Source of the DNA: Chryseobacterium herbae
GTDB lineage: Bacteria; Bacteroidota; Bacteroidia; Flavobacteriales; Weeksellaceae
Assembly: GCF_025154075.1 (NCBI RefSeq)
Contig: NZ_JAOAMU010000001.1
Location: 457,991-521,990 of the forward strand
Reading direction: 5' to 3'
DNA length: 64,000 nt
Positions 1 through 8,495 of this stretch are shown piece by piece; positions within the stretch are counted from its first letter, which is position 1, and each line of letters begins with the position of its first letter. The notes under the pieces were generated by a model that saw nothing but the letters and a program-made list of their open reading frames with translations, was not told the origin of the DNA and ran no database searches. The position numbers and the translations under genes are program-made.

Positions 1-484
1 GTTTTAAATTTTCATGCCAGATCTTAGCTTTAGGATGATTCCAGGTGGTCAGCTCCTCATCCAGTTTCAGAAGCCACGCCCAACCATAGGTTCTTTCAAA
101 CGTTGTGGTCAGTTGATATTTTGTGAAATAATCAGCTTCGGCCTGTAGATTTTCTTTATTTAACGAATTGTCAAGAATTTTTTCAATGTCTTTTGCATTA
201 GCCAGATTAGGTTTCGTCTTCAGCAATCTTACAAGCATCCAGTGTCCATGAACGGAGCTGTGCCAATCGAAACAGCCATAGAAGCTTGGGTGAAGATCTT
301 TTGGAGTCAAAGTAACCTCGCCGGCGTTATTGATGATATGGGCTGTTTTATTTGGATATTCCTGATTAATGCAGTGAAGTGGTTTTTCCAGTAGTTTAGC
401 TGCCATTTCATCGGTCAGTTTCGGAACTTCCTGGGCATATAGTAGGAATGGAGAAAATACGAATGCTAAAAGACTTTTTTTCAT
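1..484 (-). CDS. DUF2891 family secreted protein (N-terminal part, cut by window edge)
   Basis: Only the first 161 codons are inside the window; the C-terminus lies beyond base 1. Start ATG at 484 is followed by a clear signal peptide (MKKSLLAFVFSPFLLYAQ). Residues 71-85 carry the motif CFDWHSSVHGHWMLV, and ERTYGWAWLLKL follows further on; both are hallmarks of the DUF2891 family as I know it. DUF2891 proteins have an unknown biochemical role; the periplasmic location is inferred from the leader. A frame starting at 488 would also open but gives no leader and no family match. Read by eye from the sequence. Confidence 0.85.
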   Translation of the reverse strand, partial: MKKSLLAFVFSPFLLYAQEVPKLTDEMAAKLLEKPLHCINQEYPNKTAHIINNAGEVTLTPKDLHPSFYGCFDWHSSVHGHWMLVRLLKTKPNLANAKDIEKILDNSLNKENLQAEADYFTKYQLTTTFERTYGWAWLLKLDEELTTWNHPKAKIWHENLK

Positions 485-664
485 TCATTAAAAATAGAAA
501 ATAATTTAGATTTCAAATTATATTAACCTTTTATTTTCCTCAAGAATGAAAAAGAAAAAACAGATCATGTACATTGATCCAATTGAAAAATTTTTGATTT
601 TCCTGCCCCTTAAATATCCATACAACTTAAAGCAAAAAAACATAGCATTCAAATTTTAATAATA

Positions 665-862
665 TTTTGTTGGAAAAACGCAAAGGAACGCAAAGCATGA
701 ACAAAATTGAGAATATTTTAAGGCGCAAAAAAATCAAAGATTTTTAGCAAGTTAACTGGCGTTTAATGAGCAGTATACAATTTTATCTGCGATAAAATCC
801 TACCGCCTTAGCACATCATCTTTTCAAATTTATTTCCGCCCTTTTGCGTTTTTCCAACAAAA
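665..862. repeat. TIR-bounded non-coding dispersed element, copy 1
   Basis: A ~198 bp segment in the 481 bp gap between the DUF2891 and DUF4349 genes. It is bounded by 20-bp inverted ends TTTTGTTGGAAAAACGCAAA (665-684) and its reverse complement (843-862). It has no ORF. A related segment with the same internal blocks (GAATATTTTAAGGCGCAA, AAATCAAAGATTTT, ATCTGCGATAAAATCCTA-like, GCGCCTTA-like) lies at 47121-47314. This architecture is MITE-like, but no transposase or target-site duplication was verified. The rest of the gap (485-664, 863-965) is AT-rich with nothing I recognise. Confidence 0.7.
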
Positions 863-965
863 AAGCTTAATGATTAAATCACAGGTATTTTAATAAAATA
901 GTATGAATTTTTAATAAAATTAAGTTTTAAGCATAATTTTTGATAAGCTTCTTTAAAAAATATTC

Positions 966-1868
966 ATGAGAAAATTATTTTTACCTTTCTGCATACTCCT
1001 TTTGATGAGCGGATGCAAGAAATCCGAGCTGGATGTTGCCACTTCCTCTCCGTCCGCATCAGCTGATAAAGCAGTAGCCGTTGCTGATTATGAAATGGAA
1101 GCTTCTAAGTCACCACAAGTAGCTCCTTCAAATACGATCAGTGAAAAACTACTACCGGATGAAAATGTGTCTGCGCAACCCTCCGTAACCCCTAAAAAGA
1201 TTGACACTATTGCCAAAAAAGTCATCAAAAACGGGAATATGAAACTCCAGGTGGGAGATATTAAAAAAGCTCAAAGTCAGGTGGCAAATATTCTGAAAAA
1301 AAATAATGCTTATATCCAAACGGAACAGTTCCAAAACACTGATGTAGACGATAATCTGGATCTGGTCATCCGTGTTCCGCATAAAAATTTCGATGCGCTG
1401 ATCAATTCATTTTCTGACGGAGTAGGTTCTGTTTTGTCCAAAAATATTTCGTCTGATGATGTCACCGAAGAATATACCGATGTTTCCATCAAATTAGCCA
1501 ATAAAAAAATCTATCTGGAAAAGTACCGTGATATGCTCAGAAGTGCTTCTACCACAAAAGATATGATTGAAATCCAAGAGAAAATCCGTGAACTTGAAGA
1601 TGAAATAGATGTAGCAGAAGGCAGACTCCGTTTCATTGATGACCGGGTGAATTACAGCACACTCAATCTGAGTTTATACAAAGAAAAAGTAAGAAGCTCT
1701 GCCACTTCTAAAATTGGTTTTGGAAGCCGTTTCGGGGATTCTGTGACTGAAGGCTGGAATAGTTTTGTGAGCTTTCTGTTGGGAATTATTTCATTCTGGC
1801 CGTTTTTATTACTCATTCCAATCCTTATTTATCTGTGGAGAAAGTGGAGAGCGGGAAGAGCAAAATAA
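966..1868 (+). CDS. DUF4349 domain lipoprotein
   Basis: A 300 aa lipoprotein. The signal peptide ends in the lipobox LMSGC (Cys at about residue 17), so it should be lipid-anchored. A low-complexity Ser/Ala/Pro linker is followed from about residue 85 by the DUF4349 core, with a coiled-coil stretch around 180-225 (ELEDEIDVAEGRLRF). Near the C-terminus is a transmembrane segment (FLLGIISFWPFLLLIPILIYLW) and a basic tail WRKWRAGRAK. The family is widespread and of unknown function; the topology suggests an envelope protein spanning or capping the inner membrane. It stands alone, with a convergent terminator downstream. Confidence 0.85.
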   Translation: MRKLFLPFCILLLMSGCKKSELDVATSSPSASADKAVAVADYEMEASKSPQVAPSNTISEKLLPDENVSAQPSVTPKKIDTIAKKVIKNGNMKLQVGDIKKAQSQVANILKKNNAYIQTEQFQNTDVDDNLDLVIRVPHKNFDALINSFSDGVGSVLSKNISSDDVTEEYTDVSIKLANKKIYLEKYRDMLRSASTTKDMIEIQEKIRELEDEIDVAEGRLRFIDDRVNYSTLNLSLYKEKVRSSATSKIGFGSRFGDSVTEGWNSFVSFLLGIISFWPFLLLIPILIYLWRKWRAGRAK

Positions 1869-1940
1869 TGCGAGGGTTCGAGATCCGAGGTTCGGGTTAG
1901 TAGCCAATCGTATCACTAGAGTAACTTTTCATATATAAAT

Positions 1941-1973
1941 AAAAATCCGGATATCGCTGATATCCGGATTTTT
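1941..1973. terminator. Convergent rho-independent terminator
   Basis: Perfect 15-bp stem (1941-1955 with 1959-1973) and 3-nt loop. A-rich on one side and T-rich on the other, so it can serve the DUF4349 gene (+) and the eRF1-like gene (-). Confidence 0.85.
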
Positions 1974-1990
1974 ACTGCACTATCAATGAC

Positions 1991-2368
1991 TTAAGCATTG
2001 AAATAATCTTTAACCGTCTCGAGCACCTGCTCGTCCGACATTTTCTGCGCTGTATCTAATGTTATCGTAAGGTTTTTAAATTGAGCCGTATCGTGAAGAT
2101 ACTTTTTCAGCTCTTCCTGAATGGTTCCCGGGCCTGTAATATAGACTTCCTGGGAATTGGTCAGAAGATGCTCCACTTCTTTAAAGAACTTGACTCTGTT
2201 GGTACGTTCTGCATTATTCGCGGCATTTTCACTGGAGTTCCCATGCTGTATTTCCGCTTTTACCGGGCTGCAAAGGAAAAACTTGAATGCATTCTGAGCA
2301 TCATGATTTTTTACTACCACTGCCTTTTCTGTATCGATCCAAAGTCCTGCTAATTTCTTGTCTGACAT
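1991..2368 (-). CDS. Small eRF1-like (baeRF-type) cytoplasmic protein, hypothetical
   Basis: A 125 aa soluble protein with no signal peptide. It starts MSDKKLAGLWIDTEKAVVV and contains YITGPGTIQEELKKYL near residues 76-91. The GPG-xxx-E/K-LxxxL pattern and the opening beta strand (GLWIDTEKAVVV) resemble bacterial proteins related to archaeal/eukaryotic release factor eRF1 domain 3 (baeRF group), from general family knowledge. Function is unknown; a role in translation or stress is a guess. It is monocistronic, sharing a convergent terminator with the DUF4349 gene. Confidence 0.6.
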   Translation of the reverse strand: MSDKKLAGLWIDTEKAVVVKNHDAQNAFKFFLCSPVKAEIQHGNSSENAANNAERTNRVKFFKEVEHLLTNSQEVYITGPGTIQEELKKYLHDTAQFKNLTITLDTAQKMSDEQVLETVKDYFNA

Positions 2369-2509
2369 AATTTATTTTTTTTGGTGTTATACCCTATACA
2401 ACACAAGAATGATGCAAAGCGGATGTTAAGGGCTGTTAAATGTTGAAAGAAGCTCAAAAAGGAATATTTTTAATCCTGTTAATGTTTTCTTTAAAAGCTA
2501 TTAATAGAA

Positions 2510-2536
2510 AAGCCGCCTTACGATGAAGGCGGCGGC
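2510..2536 (-). terminator. Terminator of LPMO gene
   Basis: Stem GCCGCCTT (2512-2519) with AAGGCGGC (2526-2533) and 6-nt loop; a T-run follows when read on the minus strand, just after the LPMO stop at 2564. Confidence 0.75.
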
Positions 2537-2563
2537 TGTTAATTATTTATTTTAATTTCTGAA

Positions 2564-4363
2564 CTACTTTTTGATCGTTTTAGTGACACTTCCACCATCT
2601 TTATACTGAATTTTCACAAAATAAATTCCACGTTGAAGAGTACTAATATTTAAGCTGTTCTTTGAAACATTTCCGGAAGAAAGCATCTGAAGTCCCTGTG
2701 TATTGAATACCTTCACTTCACTGATTTTTCCGTAATAGCTTTCCGGTGCAAAATTAATCTGATCATCCGATACAATGACTGAAAGATCATCATCCTGACT
2801 ATTTCGCCCTGCAACTGTACATTCCGGACCTTCATTGCAATTGCTTACCACTTTCCAGACGGCATTGCTTCCGGGTGCTTCTCCCGGATTAGCATACCAT
2901 TTATTTTCCCAGATTTTGCAGGCATGGAATACCTTGGTACCTGCAGCTGCATAAGCTTTTGCCGGATTATAGGACTGAGATCCGCAATAGGTAACAGGAC
3001 CGCTTGTCTGACAGTTCGGACCTTCAGTACATGCACTGATTTCCTCCCAAACCATATTGCTTCCTGGAAGTTCATTCGGATTAGCATACCATTTGTTTTT
3101 CCAGATTTTACAGGCATAGAATACACTTGTCTGAGCCGTTGGATAAGCATTGGCAGGATTATATTGCTGTGCTCCACAGTAGACCTGTCCATTTCCGCCT
3201 TCTATTTTTTTAGTCCTGATTTTTAATTCATTACTGGCATCGGAGATTTGATCGTTCTTCGCGACAGCTTTTATAGTGTAGCGGTATTCAGTATCTTGGA
3301 CCAAACCTGTACGTAAGAAGCTGGTTTGTGTGGTTTCTGCAACCTTAACTCCATTTTCAAAGACCTGATAGTTTTTAATACCCAAAGTATGATTTGAAGC
3401 CATCCACATCAGCGAAACAGAGTTTTCAGTGGCTCCCATTGAGTGGAGGTTTGACGGAGCTACAGGTTTTTCAGGCGTGCTTTGGTCATTCGTCTTTACA
3501 ATAAGCGGTGCGCTTTTCGGTGAGGTCAGTCCTGTAGAACCTTTCGCCTGTACTTCATAAGTATAATTCGTATTGGCAGATAAACCCTGGTCTTCAAATT
3601 CAGGAACGTTTACGGTCTGTATAGCCTGTCCGTTACGGAAAACCGTGTAAGAGGCAGCATCTGCTTGTGGTGTCCAGCCGATTTTTGCAGAAGAACTCGT
3701 TACACTTATTTTAGCCAATCCGGTTGGCATAGCGGGTTGCGTAGGTGTTACCGTAGACTGTACATTCACGTCGATTACATTATAAAATGCATTAGCCGTA
3801 TCTGCAACATCCCAAACGGCGAGAATCACATGATATCCCTGGCGATTAGCCGGAATGGTAATATGATGCGGCGTATTATCCTGTGGTGGTGTCCCATTAT
3901 GAACCACCTCGCCTATAAGCTCAAGGTTCTGACGGGAAAGCGGCTGATTGGGATTCCAGCCCGGTTTCGTCATATAATAATGCCATTTTGCTGTGGCGTG
4001 ATAAGCGAGATACTTCCAGATAAAAGTATTCACGCCGGTTGTGATATTGGTTTTCTTCCATCGGTCAGCGGTTTGAATATCGAGAATAGTGTTCCCTCCT
4101 ATACTTCCACTGGCAGAAGCAATCATTCCATCTGCCGGACCCAATGCCGGAAATCCTTTTTTGGCTTCAAGAGATCCCGGTTCATTAATGACGCTGCCAT
4201 ATATTCCCAATGCGGCGGTATATCCTAATGTAGCTTTATCCAGACTTCCCTGATAGCCCCGTGAAGCCGGACTCATCACATATCCATGGGCTGACAGCTG
4301 TGTTGAAGAAAATGCCAGAGCGCACAACAATAGTGCTGAAAAAAAAATTCTAAGTTTAATCAT
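2564..4363 (-). CDS. Secreted AA10-type lytic polysaccharide monooxygenase with FN3, chitin-binding and T9SS domains
   Basis: A 599 aa multidomain enzyme predicted to cleave crystalline chitin or cellulose oxidatively with copper. The signal peptide ends at Ala25, exposing His26 (HGYVMSPASRGYQ) as the amino-terminal ligand of the histidine brace. The second His is about residue 122 (YHATAKWHYY), with the buried aromatic near F193. The AA10 domain covers ~26-200. Two fibronectin III domains follow (~211-290 and ~300-384), then two duplicated modules starting YCG and containing CKIWxNKWYANP (~394-450 and ~458-515, CBM5/12-like). The C-terminal ~70 aa are a type A T9SS sorting domain (VFNTQG, LQRGIYFVKI), so export would use the T9SS, whose PorT is encoded at 36842-37624. 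The family assignment is strong; the substrate is inferred from the chitin-binding modules. Confidence 0.93.
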   Translation of the reverse strand: MIKLRIFFSALLLCALAFSSTQLSAHGYVMSPASRGYQGSLDKATLGYTAALGIYGSVINEPGSLEAKKGFPALGPADGMIASASGSIGGNTILDIQTADRWKKTNITTGVNTFIWKYLAYHATAKWHYYMTKPGWNPNQPLSRQNLELIGEVVHNGTPPQDNTPHHITIPANRQGYHVILAVWDVADTANAFYNVIDVNVQSTVTPTQPAMPTGLAKISVTSSSAKIGWTPQADAASYTVFRNGQAIQTVNVPEFEDQGLSANTNYTYEVQAKGSTGLTSPKSAPLIVKTNDQSTPEKPVAPSNLHSMGATENSVSLMWMASNHTLGIKNYQVFENGVKVAETTQTSFLRTGLVQDTEYRYTIKAVAKNDQISDASNELKIRTKKIEGGNGQVYCGAQQYNPANAYPTAQTSVFYACKIWKNKWYANPNELPGSNMVWEEISACTEGPNCQTSGPVTYCGSQSYNPAKAYAAAGTKVFHACKIWENKWYANPGEAPGSNAVWKVVSNCNEGPECTVAGRNSQDDDLSVIVSDDQINFAPESYYGKISEVKVFNTQGLQMLSSGNVSKNSLNISTLQRGIYFVKIQYKDGGSVTKTIKK

Positions 4364-4862
4364 ATTTAATTATTTAAGGTGTTTTATTACGGTTTGCTAA
4401 TCCAGAGAAAAGACTCTACTCTATTTTCTAATCACCCGTTTTTTTGAAAACATGACAAATCCAGTATTTTCAAACCTGTGTATGATTAAAATTATGGGTG
4501 GATATTCTAAAGAATTTTTTGCTGATGTTTTACAAATTAAGCACTGCAAAACTTCTGAGATTAGCTTAGTTATTGAAGCATGGTAAACGGACCCGACAAA
4601 GCAATACTCAAATTTAAAAAAACATATGATAAATAATACAATTAATTAAAAATTAACATAAATAAATATAATTATGATTAATATTAATCAACATAAATCA
4701 ATTATGTAAATAAATTATTCTATTTTAATATTTATTATGAATTATCTGCAAATTAAAAACATCACAAAACCACCGATCGCCACCACTTTTCTTAGTGTCA
4801 ATCAGTGTTAAGAGATGGAATTGATGAGTGTAAATCCGAAAAAATTTTATCTTTTCAACCTT
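4364..4862. other. AT-rich intergenic region between LPMO and RsmI-like genes
   Basis: 499 bp without a supportable gene. It is very AT-rich at 4610-4760 and presumably holds the LPMO promoter on the minus strand. No clear TAnnTTTG element, repeat family or RNA fold was recognised. Short frames here are not protein-like. Confidence 0.5.
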
Positions 4863-5561
4863 TTATTTTCCCAGTACGAATACTGCGGGAATTTTGTGAA
4901 GCTCCGGCTTTGCTTTTTTCCAATCGTTGATCGTTTTTGTCTGGATAAACTCATGTTCCGGATCGTTGATATTGGCTGCGATACAGAGCTTTGTGTTCGG
5001 AGACAAGAATTTGGTCAAATCTTCAAAAAGCGGATTATTCCTGTACGGAGTTTCCATAAAGATCTGAGAATATCCGGTTTGTTGTACCAGGCTTTCAAGA
5101 CGCTGGATCTGCTTTTTCTTCTCACTTTTATCTATCGGAAGATAACCATGGAAGGTAAATTCCTGACCATTAAAGCCACTGGAAATCAAAGCTAAAATAA
5201 TAGATGAAGGCCCTGAAAGTGGGATCACTCTGATATTTTTCTCATGACACCATTTCACAATAAGATTTCCGGGATCAGCGATACATGGAAGACCCGCCTC
5301 AGAAAGGAGTCCGAAATCCTTCCCCTGCATCATCAGGTTCTGAGCTTCTTTGATATCGGCATTTTCCGTGTATTTATCCAGTAGAAAAAGCTTCAGGTCT
5401 GACTGTTTCTTTTCGGGAGCAAAGAATTTCACCACTTTTCTGGCTGTTTTCTCGTTTTCTACAAAGAAATAATCCGTCTGCATGATGTATTCTTTCAAAA
5501 CAGGTGAAAAATGAGTGATAGAAGTATTTTCAGATAGATAAGCTGGGAGTAAAAAAAGCAT
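4863..5561 (-). CDS. RsmI-like tetrapyrrole-methylase-fold SAM methyltransferase
   Basis: A 232 aa cytosolic protein of the RsmI branch (16S rRNA C1402 2'-O-methyltransferase in E. coli). It shows LLSEAGLPCIADPG (residues 85-98) and PLSGPSS (114-120), which match the SAM-binding and catalytic blocks of the family, then FHGYLP. The N-terminus lacks the usual ATPIGNLxD block and starts MLFLLPAYLSENT, so it is a divergent form common in Flavobacteriia; rRNA as substrate is inferred. I chose the ATG at 5561 rather than 5621 because the upstream 20 codons do not resemble family members. It is the last of three minus-strand genes after dnaA and the phosphatase. Confidence 0.8.
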   Translation of the reverse strand: MLFLLPAYLSENTSITHFSPVLKEYIMQTDYFFVENEKTARKVVKFFAPEKKQSDLKLFLLDKYTENADIKEAQNLMMQGKDFGLLSEAGLPCIADPGNLIVKWCHEKNIRVIPLSGPSSIILALISSGFNGQEFTFHGYLPIDKSEKKKQIQRLESLVQQTGYSQIFMETPYRNNPLFEDLTKFLSPNTKLCIAANINDPEHEFIQTKTINDWKKAKPELHKIPAVFVLGK

Positions 5562-5722
5562 TTTATTGTTTTTTAGTTCTTTCTTGCAAAGAAGTTTGTT
5601 TGAAATGATGAGCGAGTTCAACGGAAAATGTAATGGCTGAAATTTCCCATTCGTCGTTTATTTTAACAAAGGTAAGAATTTCTTTCTCTGTGTAAAAATA
5701 CCGCTTGCCTCAGCAGATACAT

Positions 5723-6172
5723 TTAAGTCAGGATTTGTTTCTTAATAGCATCACAACCTCTGTCCAACAACTGGAAAACCTCTTCAAAATCTTTCATATC
5801 TCCCCAGTACGGATCGGGAACCTCAGCATTTTTGTGATCACCCGCAGCTTCCAGAAATAATGAAACTTTCTGACGCTGTTCTTCATTTCTAGTTTTTGAG
5901 ATCACATCTTCATACACGTCAATATCCATGCAGTAGATCTTATCAAAAACCTCCAAATCCGCTTTGGTAATCGGTCTGGATTTCTGATTTGAAATATCAA
6001 TATGATGATTAGCCGCTGTTTTTATTGCTCTTTTATCCGGATGCTTTCCTTCATGCATGGAAATTGTTCCTGCGGAGTCTACCAAAAAGTTTTCCGGGAG
6101 CTTTGTCTTCATAATTCCTTCTGCTAAAGGACTTCTGCAGATATTTCCGAGACAGACCATCAATATTTTCAT
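5723..6172 (-). CDS. Low molecular weight protein-tyrosine-phosphatase
   Basis: A 149 aa full-length LMW-PTP (arsenate-reductase-like fold). The P-loop CLGNICRS holds nucleophile Cys7 and Arg13, and the general acid Asp is at about residue 120 in DPYWG. It dephosphorylates phosphotyrosine (or small phosphate esters) in the cytoplasm. No BY-kinase or polysaccharide genes are adjacent, so its partner is unknown. It lies 134 bp downstream of dnaA on the same strand, with the RsmI-like gene next. Confidence 0.93.
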   Translation of the reverse strand: MKILMVCLGNICRSPLAEGIMKTKLPENFLVDSAGTISMHEGKHPDKRAIKTAANHHIDISNQKSRPITKADLEVFDKIYCMDIDVYEDVISKTRNEEQRQKVSLFLEAAGDHKNAEVPDPYWGDMKDFEEVFQLLDRGCDAIKKQILT

Positions 6173-6306
6173 ATCGTTTTTTTAATTGAAAGATTAAATG
6201 ATTTAATGATTAAAAGATTTCAGAACCATTGACCAGCCACAAAACTAAATAAAAAATGAAGAATAAAACTATTCTCCATTTCAATTTATTCAGATTAAAT
6301 TATTTT

Positions 6307-7761
6307 CTATTTTTTGATTCTTTCTGCAAGATCTTTAACGTACTTCTTGACTTCTTTATCAATTTTCGACACATCTTTGATGGTGTCACAAGCGTACATT
6401 ACTGTTGAATGGTCTTTTCCTCCCATTTCTTCACCGATCTTTGTAAAGGTGGCATTCGTTAGCTCTTTTGAGAAATACATCGCCAATTGTCTTGGTAGAG
6501 CGATTTCTCTTTTTCTTGTCTTGGAAAGAAGCTGTTCTTTTTTGATTCCAAAATAATCACATACCACTTCCTGAATATAAGGAATATTGATTACTTTTTT
6601 CTGGTTGGCTGCGATCTTATTGATGGTATCTTTCAGCAATTCAAGACTTAAGTCTGTTTTATAAACCGTAGAGTAAGCGATCACAGAGTTGATGACTCCG
6701 ATCAGCTCTCTTACATTCGTTTTAGCTTCAGCAGCAAGGAAATCAAGCATATCTCCAGGAAGAACGATTCCGTCTCTGCTTAATTTATCTACAATGATCT
6801 GTCTTCTTGTAGAAAGATCCGGAGATTTGATTTCGGCAGAAAGTCCCCATTTGAAACGGGAAACAATTCTTTCCTGAATATCCATAATGTCAGCAGGCGC
6901 CTTATCAGAGGTAAGGATGATCTGCTTTCCGTTCTGGTGTAAATGATCAAAGATATGGAAGAAACTGTCCTGTGTCGCAGATTTACCGGACAGGAACTGA
7001 ATATCATCAATGATCAAAACATCTACCATCTGGTAGAAGTTCGCAAACTCAGTTTGCTTATGGGCTTTCGCAGCAGAGATAAACTGCTGGATGAATTTCT
7101 CAGAAGACAGATAAAGAACTACTTTATCCGGAAACTGGCTTTTTACCTCAAGGCCTACAGCCTGTCCCAAGTGAGTCTTTCCTACTCCATATCCTCCGTG
7201 AAGAAATAATGGATTGAAAGCGGTTGCTCCTGGTCTTTTAGCAATAGATCTGGCTACTGTGGCAGCAAATTTATTACTTTCTCCTTCTATGTAATTATCG
7301 AAAGAATAGTCAGACTTCAGGTTCGAGTCTATATTTACTTTTCTTATTCCCGGAAGTACAAAAGGATTAACAATATTGGCAGAGAATCCTTGTGGCATCG
7401 TCTCCTGCATTTTTGGTGTAGGAACGCTTTTCCCCTTCATATTCATAGTCATTGGCTTTTCCTCTCCGGTAGGCCTGTTTTCCATGACAGAGTACCACAA
7501 TTTCACTCCTTTTCCAAGATTTTTCTTCAGGGCAGCAGAAAGCAGGGATAGGTAATTATCCTCAATATATTCCTTGTAAAAATCGCTCGGCACTATAAGC
7601 GTAAGGTTATTGGCAACCAACGAAAGTGGCTGTACCTTATCGAATAGCATGTCGAAGGATTTTTCAAGCTTCTTTAGATCAGAATTGTCTTCAGCTGCGT
7701 TCAAATTATCCCGCATGAACTGAAGGCACTTCCGCCATATCATCATTAAATTTTCATCCAT
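6307..7761 (-). CDS. dnaA: Chromosomal replication initiator DnaA
   Basis: A 484 aa AAA+ initiator that binds DnaA boxes at oriC and melts DNA. Domain I spans ~1-95, with a variable Met/Pro-rich linker at 96-135. Walker A is GGYGVGKT (189-196) and Walker B LIIDDIQFLSG (~249-259). The C-terminal DNA-binding domain has the signature GKDHSTVMYA (~449-458). Full length for the family. The start at 7761 fits the usual W-x-x-C/hydrophobic N-terminus (MMIWRKCLQFM). I see no cluster of TTATCCACA-like boxes beside the gene, so oriC is probably elsewhere. It is divergent from the thioesterase at 7898. Confidence 0.97.
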   Translation of the reverse strand: MDENLMMIWRKCLQFMRDNLNAAEDNSDLKKLEKSFDMLFDKVQPLSLVANNLTLIVPSDFYKEYIEDNYLSLLSAALKKNLGKGVKLWYSVMENRPTGEEKPMTMNMKGKSVPTPKMQETMPQGFSANIVNPFVLPGIRKVNIDSNLKSDYSFDNYIEGESNKFAATVARSIAKRPGATAFNPLFLHGGYGVGKTHLGQAVGLEVKSQFPDKVVLYLSSEKFIQQFISAAKAHKQTEFANFYQMVDVLIIDDIQFLSGKSATQDSFFHIFDHLHQNGKQIILTSDKAPADIMDIQERIVSRFKWGLSAEIKSPDLSTRRQIIVDKLSRDGIVLPGDMLDFLAAEAKTNVRELIGVINSVIAYSTVYKTDLSLELLKDTINKIAANQKKVINIPYIQEVVCDYFGIKKEQLLSKTRKREIALPRQLAMYFSKELTNATFTKIGEEMGGKDHSTVMYACDTIKDVSKIDKEVKKYVKDLAERIKK

Positions 7762-7867
7762 ATTTATGCCCCGATTAGTTCGTTGTTAGTACTTTTTGTA
7801 GAAGGAAGACAAAGGTCCAATTTTTTCTTTTCAAAAAAAAATATTGCAGGTATTGATTATTTAAAAA

Positions 7868-7875
7868 TATATTTG
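7868..7875 (+). promoter_or_regulatory. Bacteroidota -7 promoter element for thioesterase gene
   Basis: TATATTTG matches TAnnTTTG exactly, 23 bp before the ATG at 7898; a TTG lies 21 bp upstream (7844-7846), compatible with a -33 element. Confidence 0.55.
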
Positions 7876-7897
7876 TATGTATAAATAAGGCACAAAA

Positions 7898-8308
7898 ATG
7901 ATACACACAACACACTCAATACGAGTACGTTACGGAGAAACAGACCCTATGAAATATGTGTACTATGGGAACTACGCACAGTACTTCGAGATTGGCAGAG
8001 TTGAACTGTTCAGAAACATTGGAATGGCATACGATGAAATTGAAAACCAAGGAATTTGGCTTCCTGTTTCGGACTATAAAATTAAATATCTCCGTCCGGC
8101 ACTGTATGACCAAAAATTAGAAATCCACACTTATATTAAAAAAATTCCAGGGGTAAGAATAGAATTTGAATACGAAATTTTCAATGAGGAGCAGGTAAAA
8201 ATCACCGAAGCCTCTACCACTCTTTTCTTTTTAGATGCAAAAACCAATAAAGTCATCAGGTGTCCGGATTTTCTGATGAAGCTGATTGAAGAGCACTGGA
8301 AAGAATAG
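7898..8308 (+). CDS. Hotdog-fold acyl-CoA thioesterase (YbgC/4HBT family)
   Basis: A 136 aa cytoplasmic hotdog thioesterase. The N-terminal motif RVRYGETDPMKYVYYGNYAQYFE matches the family signature RYxETDxMGxVYHxNY, with the usual catalytic Asp (residue ~17). It hydrolyses acyl-CoA or acyl-ACP thioesters; the actual substrate cannot be told. It is divergent from dnaA across 136 bp and followed by pheA after a 187 bp spacer. Confidence 0.88.
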   Translation: MIHTTHSIRVRYGETDPMKYVYYGNYAQYFEIGRVELFRNIGMAYDEIENQGIWLPVSDYKIKYLRPALYDQKLEIHTYIKKIPGVRIEFEYEIFNEEQVKITEASTTLFFLDAKTNKVIRCPDFLMKLIEEHWKE

Positions 8309-8319
8309 GTTTTAGGGAG

Positions 8320-8400
8320 CAGACTTTAGGTAGAAGGTTGCAGATTTTAGGTTGTAGGTTGCAAGTGGTAAACTGAAGACCGGCGGTAGAAAATTGAAGG
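8320..8400 (+). repeat. Degenerate heptamer repeat block (GGTTGCA-like)
   Basis: Around 8335-8372 the sequence splits into 7-bp units: GGTTGCA, GATTTTA, GGTTGTA, GGTTGCA, AGTGGTA. The same family appears at ~31021-31055 and, inverted, at ~41705-41757. Non-coding spacer between the thioesterase gene and pheA. Confidence 0.6.
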
Positions 8401-8495
8401 AACCTGATCATGAAAAGTGGTTGTTTTTAAACTAATTTGCATCTTTGTACTTCAAATTTGAATAATACTATTATCTACATTTATATACAATACAT

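Noticed and set aside
1870..1905. tRNA fragment (GGTTCGAGATCC resembles a T-arm)
   Set aside because: No acceptor, D or anticodon arms can be drawn; the stretch fits a decayed heptamer repeat instead.
3665..4228. 187-codon plus-strand frame opposite the LPMO gene
   Set aside because: It lies wholly antisense to a well-supported enzyme, has no family features, and its composition follows from the codon bias of the other strand.
4815..5195. 126-codon plus-strand frame overlapping the RsmI-like gene
   Set aside because: Antisense to conserved methyltransferase motifs; no signal or domain of its own.
6180..7900. Possible oriC next to dnaA
   Set aside because: Neither flank of dnaA has a cluster of TTATCCACA-like boxes or an AT-rich repeat unwinding element; a GC-skew plot of the chromosome would be needed.
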